Notes under the pieces: model-generated | What the model was told of the DNA's origin: nothing | Seen by the model: the letters and a program-made list of their open reading frames with translations, nothing else | The model's database searches: none | Source of the DNA: Acidobacteriota bacterium | Lineage (GTDB): Bacteria; Acidobacteriota; UBA6911; RPQK01; JAPXNP01 | Direction of reading: 5' to 3' | Assembly (NCBI GenBank): GCA_030614585.1 | Contig: JAUWTT010000146.1 | Coordinates: forward strand, 1-8,524 | Length of the DNA: 8,524 nt | Translations under genes and position numbers: made by a program | Shown here: one piece after another, positions 6,216 through 8,524 of the stretch | How the letters are laid out: each line of letters begins with the position of its first letter | Numbering within the stretch: position 1 is the stretch's first letter

Positions 6216-7073
6216 TTAGATCCATTTGATCTGTACGCCGCCAATTCCAGCGCGGACATTGAACTTCACCACCTTGTCGACCTGATCGATGTTATCGCTG
6301 AAGTAGGTGTCGCCCTGCTTCTCAAACCCCGGCATGCTGAATTCGGAAAAGAATCCTTTTGAAACTCGTATTTCGACTCCGAGGTCCTTCGGGATGAGGA
6401 TTTCTATACCGCCTACCCCAACTTCAATATCGACATCCCCCAGTTCGGCCCAGTCTCCTGAGAAGTCGAGTCTTGAACCGCCAACCCCGCCCTGGAACTC
6501 GAACTCTCGGAAGGAAAGGTTGCCGAGTCCAATCAGTTCCATGGCTCCGACGCCGCTCGAAACCTCAACTCGATCACATTCACTCCGGTTGGGTTGAGTG
6601 ACGGTCAAACTTGTCTCACCAATTCCACATTCCAGGCTTAGGGATCGAATCCGCATTCCACTCAGGTCGATGTTACTCTCGCCGACACCAGTACTGGCAT
6701 CCAAATGCAAAGGCGTTTCAGGATTCAAGCGAAGACTGAGAATGGTCTCGCCCATTTTCATGAAGGACTGTCCCTCACCTTCCAGTCCGACCTTCAGGCG
6801 TGCTTTTCCGTCCTCACGTTGGAATTCGACCTGGGGACGGAAGGCCAGCTCGTTGAAGTGCATGTCGACTTCATAGGCGTTCTCGGTTGATCCTGGCTGG
6901 ATCTCCATCTGCCCAACTCCCAGCTCGACGGTGGCTCGAAGAAGTTCTTCCTCTCCGGCCGGCTCGGACTGGTTGAAATCAACATAGTTTGCCTCGCCTC
7001 CCCAGTCGTCAAGTGACATGGCACAAGAGGCGGAGACTGCGATAATAGCGATGAGAGAGACTTTCTTAATCAT
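6216..7073 (-). CDS. Probable lipoprotein with GVG-repeat, LiaF-like toast-rack beta domain
   Basis: The protein has 285 residues and begins with a short signal peptide (MIKK, then a hydrophobic stretch) ending VSASC. Cys17 would be the lipidated residue, although the lipobox is not canonical at -3 (Ser). The mature part is nearly all beta. It carries seven copies of an x-G-[VI]-G-x-x-x-[LI] motif, at residues 51, 128, 149, 173, 195, 218 and 275; the four between 128 and 195 are spaced 21-24 residues. The C-terminal third (IEVGVGGIEILIPKDLGVEI, then the AGIGGVQI end) resembles the toast-rack domain of LiaF-type cell-envelope stress proteins and DUF4097 relatives. The ATG at 7073 is chosen; a TTG at 7079 would add two residues and overlap the upstream stop. 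The ATG begins two bases after the solenoid gene's TGA, so translation is probably coupled. A structural or sensing role at the envelope is inference. Confidence 0.75.
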   Translation of the reverse strand: MIKKVSLIAIIAVSASCAMSLDDWGGEANYVDFNQSEPAGEEELLRATVELGVGQMEIQPGSTENAYEVDMHFNELAFRPQVEFQREDGKARLKVGLEGEGQSFMKMGETILSLRLNPETPLHLDASTGVGESNIDLSGMRIRSLSLECGIGETSLTVTQPNRSECDRVEVSSGVGAMELIGLGNLSFREFEFQGGVGGSRLDFSGDWAELGDVDIEVGVGGIEILIPKDLGVEIRVSKGFFSEFSMPGFEKQGDTYFSDNIDQVDKVVKFNVRAGIGGVQIKWI

Positions 7074-7075
7074 GG

Positions 7076-8524
7076 TCAACCCTGCTTCTTTATGCGAATA
7101 CGTTTATTCGTCGTCTGAAGTTCAATCTGAGGGCCTCCTTCTCCAACTGTAATTCGAAGAAAGGCCACATTGCCCTCTGACTCCTCAGGCTCTGGCCCGA
7201 AGTCCGAGAGTATCTCCCCTTCTACCGCTTGAGCAGAGAGCTTGAAATTTGACTGATCAGGGATCAGGAGGGTGATTTCTCCGTTACTGTTCTTGGCTGT
7301 GATCGGAGCCGCCGGTTGTTCGCTGATCTTGAGTGTGATCTCTCCGAATTCGTTCTGAACCGAAAGTGCGCCACTGAAGTCGGTAACTGATACGTTTCGC
7401 AGAGACGTCTCAATACTCGTATCGCCACTGATCTCATTAAGAGAGACTTGTGAGCCTCGCCCCTGCATCTTAAGCCCCGATTCGAGTTCGTTCGCAGTAA
7501 CTTCGCAGTGAGCTGCTTTCAGATCAACTGGGCCTTCGATCCGAGACAGAGACACGCGTGCGTAGGCACTTTCCAACTCCAGGGGACCTTGGAGGTCGCG
7601 AACTGTGACCCGCTTGTGTGAACTCTTGATAAACACCTTTTCGCTGACTTTGGAGGCCGAGATTCGGCAACCGGTGCTATCGACATTGAGAAATCCCGTA
7701 ACATCCTCAACCTGTATACGGCCGTAGCTGTTTCGCAGCGTGACCTGGCCCTGAATGTCTTCGACGTTAAGGGAGTCGTGTCCAGTCTCGAGGTCCAGAT
7801 CCCCTTCCACCCTCGAGACATCGATGGACCCGCGATGGTTCGTGACAGAAACCTTGCCCTTGATGTTCTTAGCTTCGACACTTTTGTACCTGTTGGTGAT
7901 ACTGAGGTCACCCTCGATAGCATTGACTTCAACTTTGCCGTAAGAGTTTTGGATGGTGCATGCGGCAACCCTGTCTGTCATCAAGACGCGCCCGAACTTG
8001 TTCTTCACCGAGACAGGAATCTGCTCCGGAACCGTCAACGTTAAATGGGTGGATAGCTTTCTCCCGCGTTCACCGAGGTCACTGCGATTTGTCGTGACTC
8101 TGAGAATGCCATCTTCAGGGGTCATCACAATGAGGATCTGCCCGGCGAGGTCCTTCGCATCCGCTTGAGTGTCTCCCCTGACCTCCTTGACAAGCGCAAT
8201 CTTCACAGATTCGGTTTCGCCTGATTTCACCTGAACATCGCCGTATAGATTCTCAACTTCGACAGCAGTGAGACCCTCTGAAGGGAGTATTTCCTCCACT
8301 TCAAACCGAAATCTCTCACCGGCTGTTTCCAAGCCTTCGGGCCAGGGAAGGTCCCAGCGGAAGTCTTCAAGTAATGGAAAATGAGCACGCGAGAGTTGGT
8401 TACTGGCCAGGCCGAATGCGACGACGAACACTACGCCGAAGATTTCACCTGTTCGGATTTGCATCCGACTGCTATGTCGATAGTAATCGGCGATCTTGCC
8501 CAGTCCAAAAACAATCAGAAGGAC
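7076..8524 (-). CDS. Membrane-anchored beta-solenoid protein (DUF4097-like), 5' end beyond the window
   Basis: The frame is open to the right edge. An ATG at 8464 gives 462 residues, but the 20 codons before it encode a second hydrophobic segment (VLLIVFGLGKIADYY), so the true start is probably outside the window. Counting from the ATG at 8464: a transmembrane segment at about 6-22, with a basic loop before it (RHSSRMQIR) that suggests the C-terminal part lies outside the inner membrane; a linker; a beta region at 64-148; then thirteen 18-residue repeats at 149-382; and a closing beta region with GEITLLIPDQS and RIRIKK. The repeats follow G-x-[LV]-x-[ILV]-x-[NST]-x-x-G-x-[IV]-x-[VA]-x-x-[ILV]-x, as in DUF4097 adhesin-like proteins. 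No catalytic motif is seen. It is the upstream gene of a two-gene operon with the lipoprotein. Adhesion, scaffold or envelope-stress roles are all possible. Confidence 0.75.
   Translation of the reverse strand, partial: VLLIVFGLGKIADYYRHSSRMQIRTGEIFGVVFVVAFGLASNQLSRAHFPLLEDFRWDLPWPEGLETAGERFRFEVEEILPSEGLTAVEVENLYGDVQVKSGETESVKIALVKEVRGDTQADAKDLAGQILIVMTPEDGILRVTTNRSDLGERGRKLSTHLTLTVPEQIPVSVKNKFGRVLMTDRVAACTIQNSYGKVEVNAIEGDLSITNRYKSVEAKNIKGKVSVTNHRGSIDVSRVEGDLDLETGHDSLNVEDIQGQVTLRNSYGRIQVEDVTGFLNVDSTGCRISASKVSEKVFIKSSHKRVTVRDLQGPLELESAYARVSLSRIEGPVDLKAAHCEVTANELESGLKMQGRGSQVSLNEISGDTSIETSLRNVSVTDFSGALSVQNEFGEITLKISEQPAAPITAKNSNGEITLLIPDQSNFKLSAQAVEGEILSDFGPEPEESEGNVAFLRITVGEGGPQIELQTTNKRIRIKKQG
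7319..8020 (-). repeat. Thirteen in-frame 54-bp (18-residue) coding repeats
   Basis: The solenoid gene encodes thirteen consecutive 18-residue units with no insertion or deletion. The first, at 7967-8020, begins IPVSVKNKFG; the last begins GALSVQNEFG. Hydrophobic residues recur at unit positions 3, 5, 12, 14 and 17, with Gly at 1 in most units and often at 10. Conservation is at the level of protein pattern; the DNA copies are well diverged, so this is an old repeat array and not a recent tandem expansion. Confidence 0.88.

Noticed and set aside
7519..7968. A 149-codon minus-strand open frame inside the solenoid gene
   Set aside because: It is a shifted-frame shadow caused by the regular 54-bp repeat; its Ser/Arg-rich translation has no family features.

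Overview
This 8.5 kb window has moderate GC and bacterial gene style. It holds eight protein-coding genes, two of them cut by the window edges. No RNA gene, CRISPR array, transposase or phage gene was seen. The gene set suggests a free-living, probably diderm, environmental bacterium: exonuclease VII, a prenyl synthase, a TlyA methyltransferase, a YhcC-type radical SAM protein and membrane-anchored DUF4097/toast-rack type beta proteins. The last group is common in Acidobacteriota and related phyla. That placement is inference and is weak.

Left block, + strand (1-3243): xseA (5' end missing), xseB, a short-chain polyprenyl synthase (ispA) and tlyA. xseA and xseB overlap by 11 bp and ispA starts 4 bp after xseB, so the first three genes form a tight operon. 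This is the widespread xseA-xseB-ispA-dxs-tlyA cluster, but dxs is absent: only 110 bp lie between ispA and tlyA. Right after the conserved part of tlyA sits an imperfect inverted repeat of the CACCAAGG/CACTAAGG type, which supplies the tlyA stop codon. A short tandem repeat follows it. A radical SAM gene of the YhcC/YtqA family (3402-4349) comes next.

Middle block (4435-6196): a minus-strand gene encodes a 355-residue protein that I read as two fused YjbQ (UPF0047)-like domains, each keeping different signature motifs. It converges on the radical SAM gene. A good sigma70-like promoter lies just upstream of its start, giving a nearly leaderless transcript. Divergent from it is a small nucleoside phosphorylase/nucleosidase-like gene with a strong Shine-Dalgarno.

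Right block, - strand (6216-8524): a two-gene envelope operon. The upstream gene runs off the window edge. It encodes a membrane-anchored protein with thirteen uninterrupted 18-residue beta repeats. Two bases after its stop begins a probable lipoprotein with seven G-[VI]-G beta-turn motifs and a LiaF-like toast-rack C-terminus. These two very likely act together at the cell envelope, but their function is unknown.

The features most worth following up are the tandem YjbQ-like protein with complementary motif loss, the solenoid/lipoprotein pair, and the interspersed repeat fused to the 3' end of tlyA.
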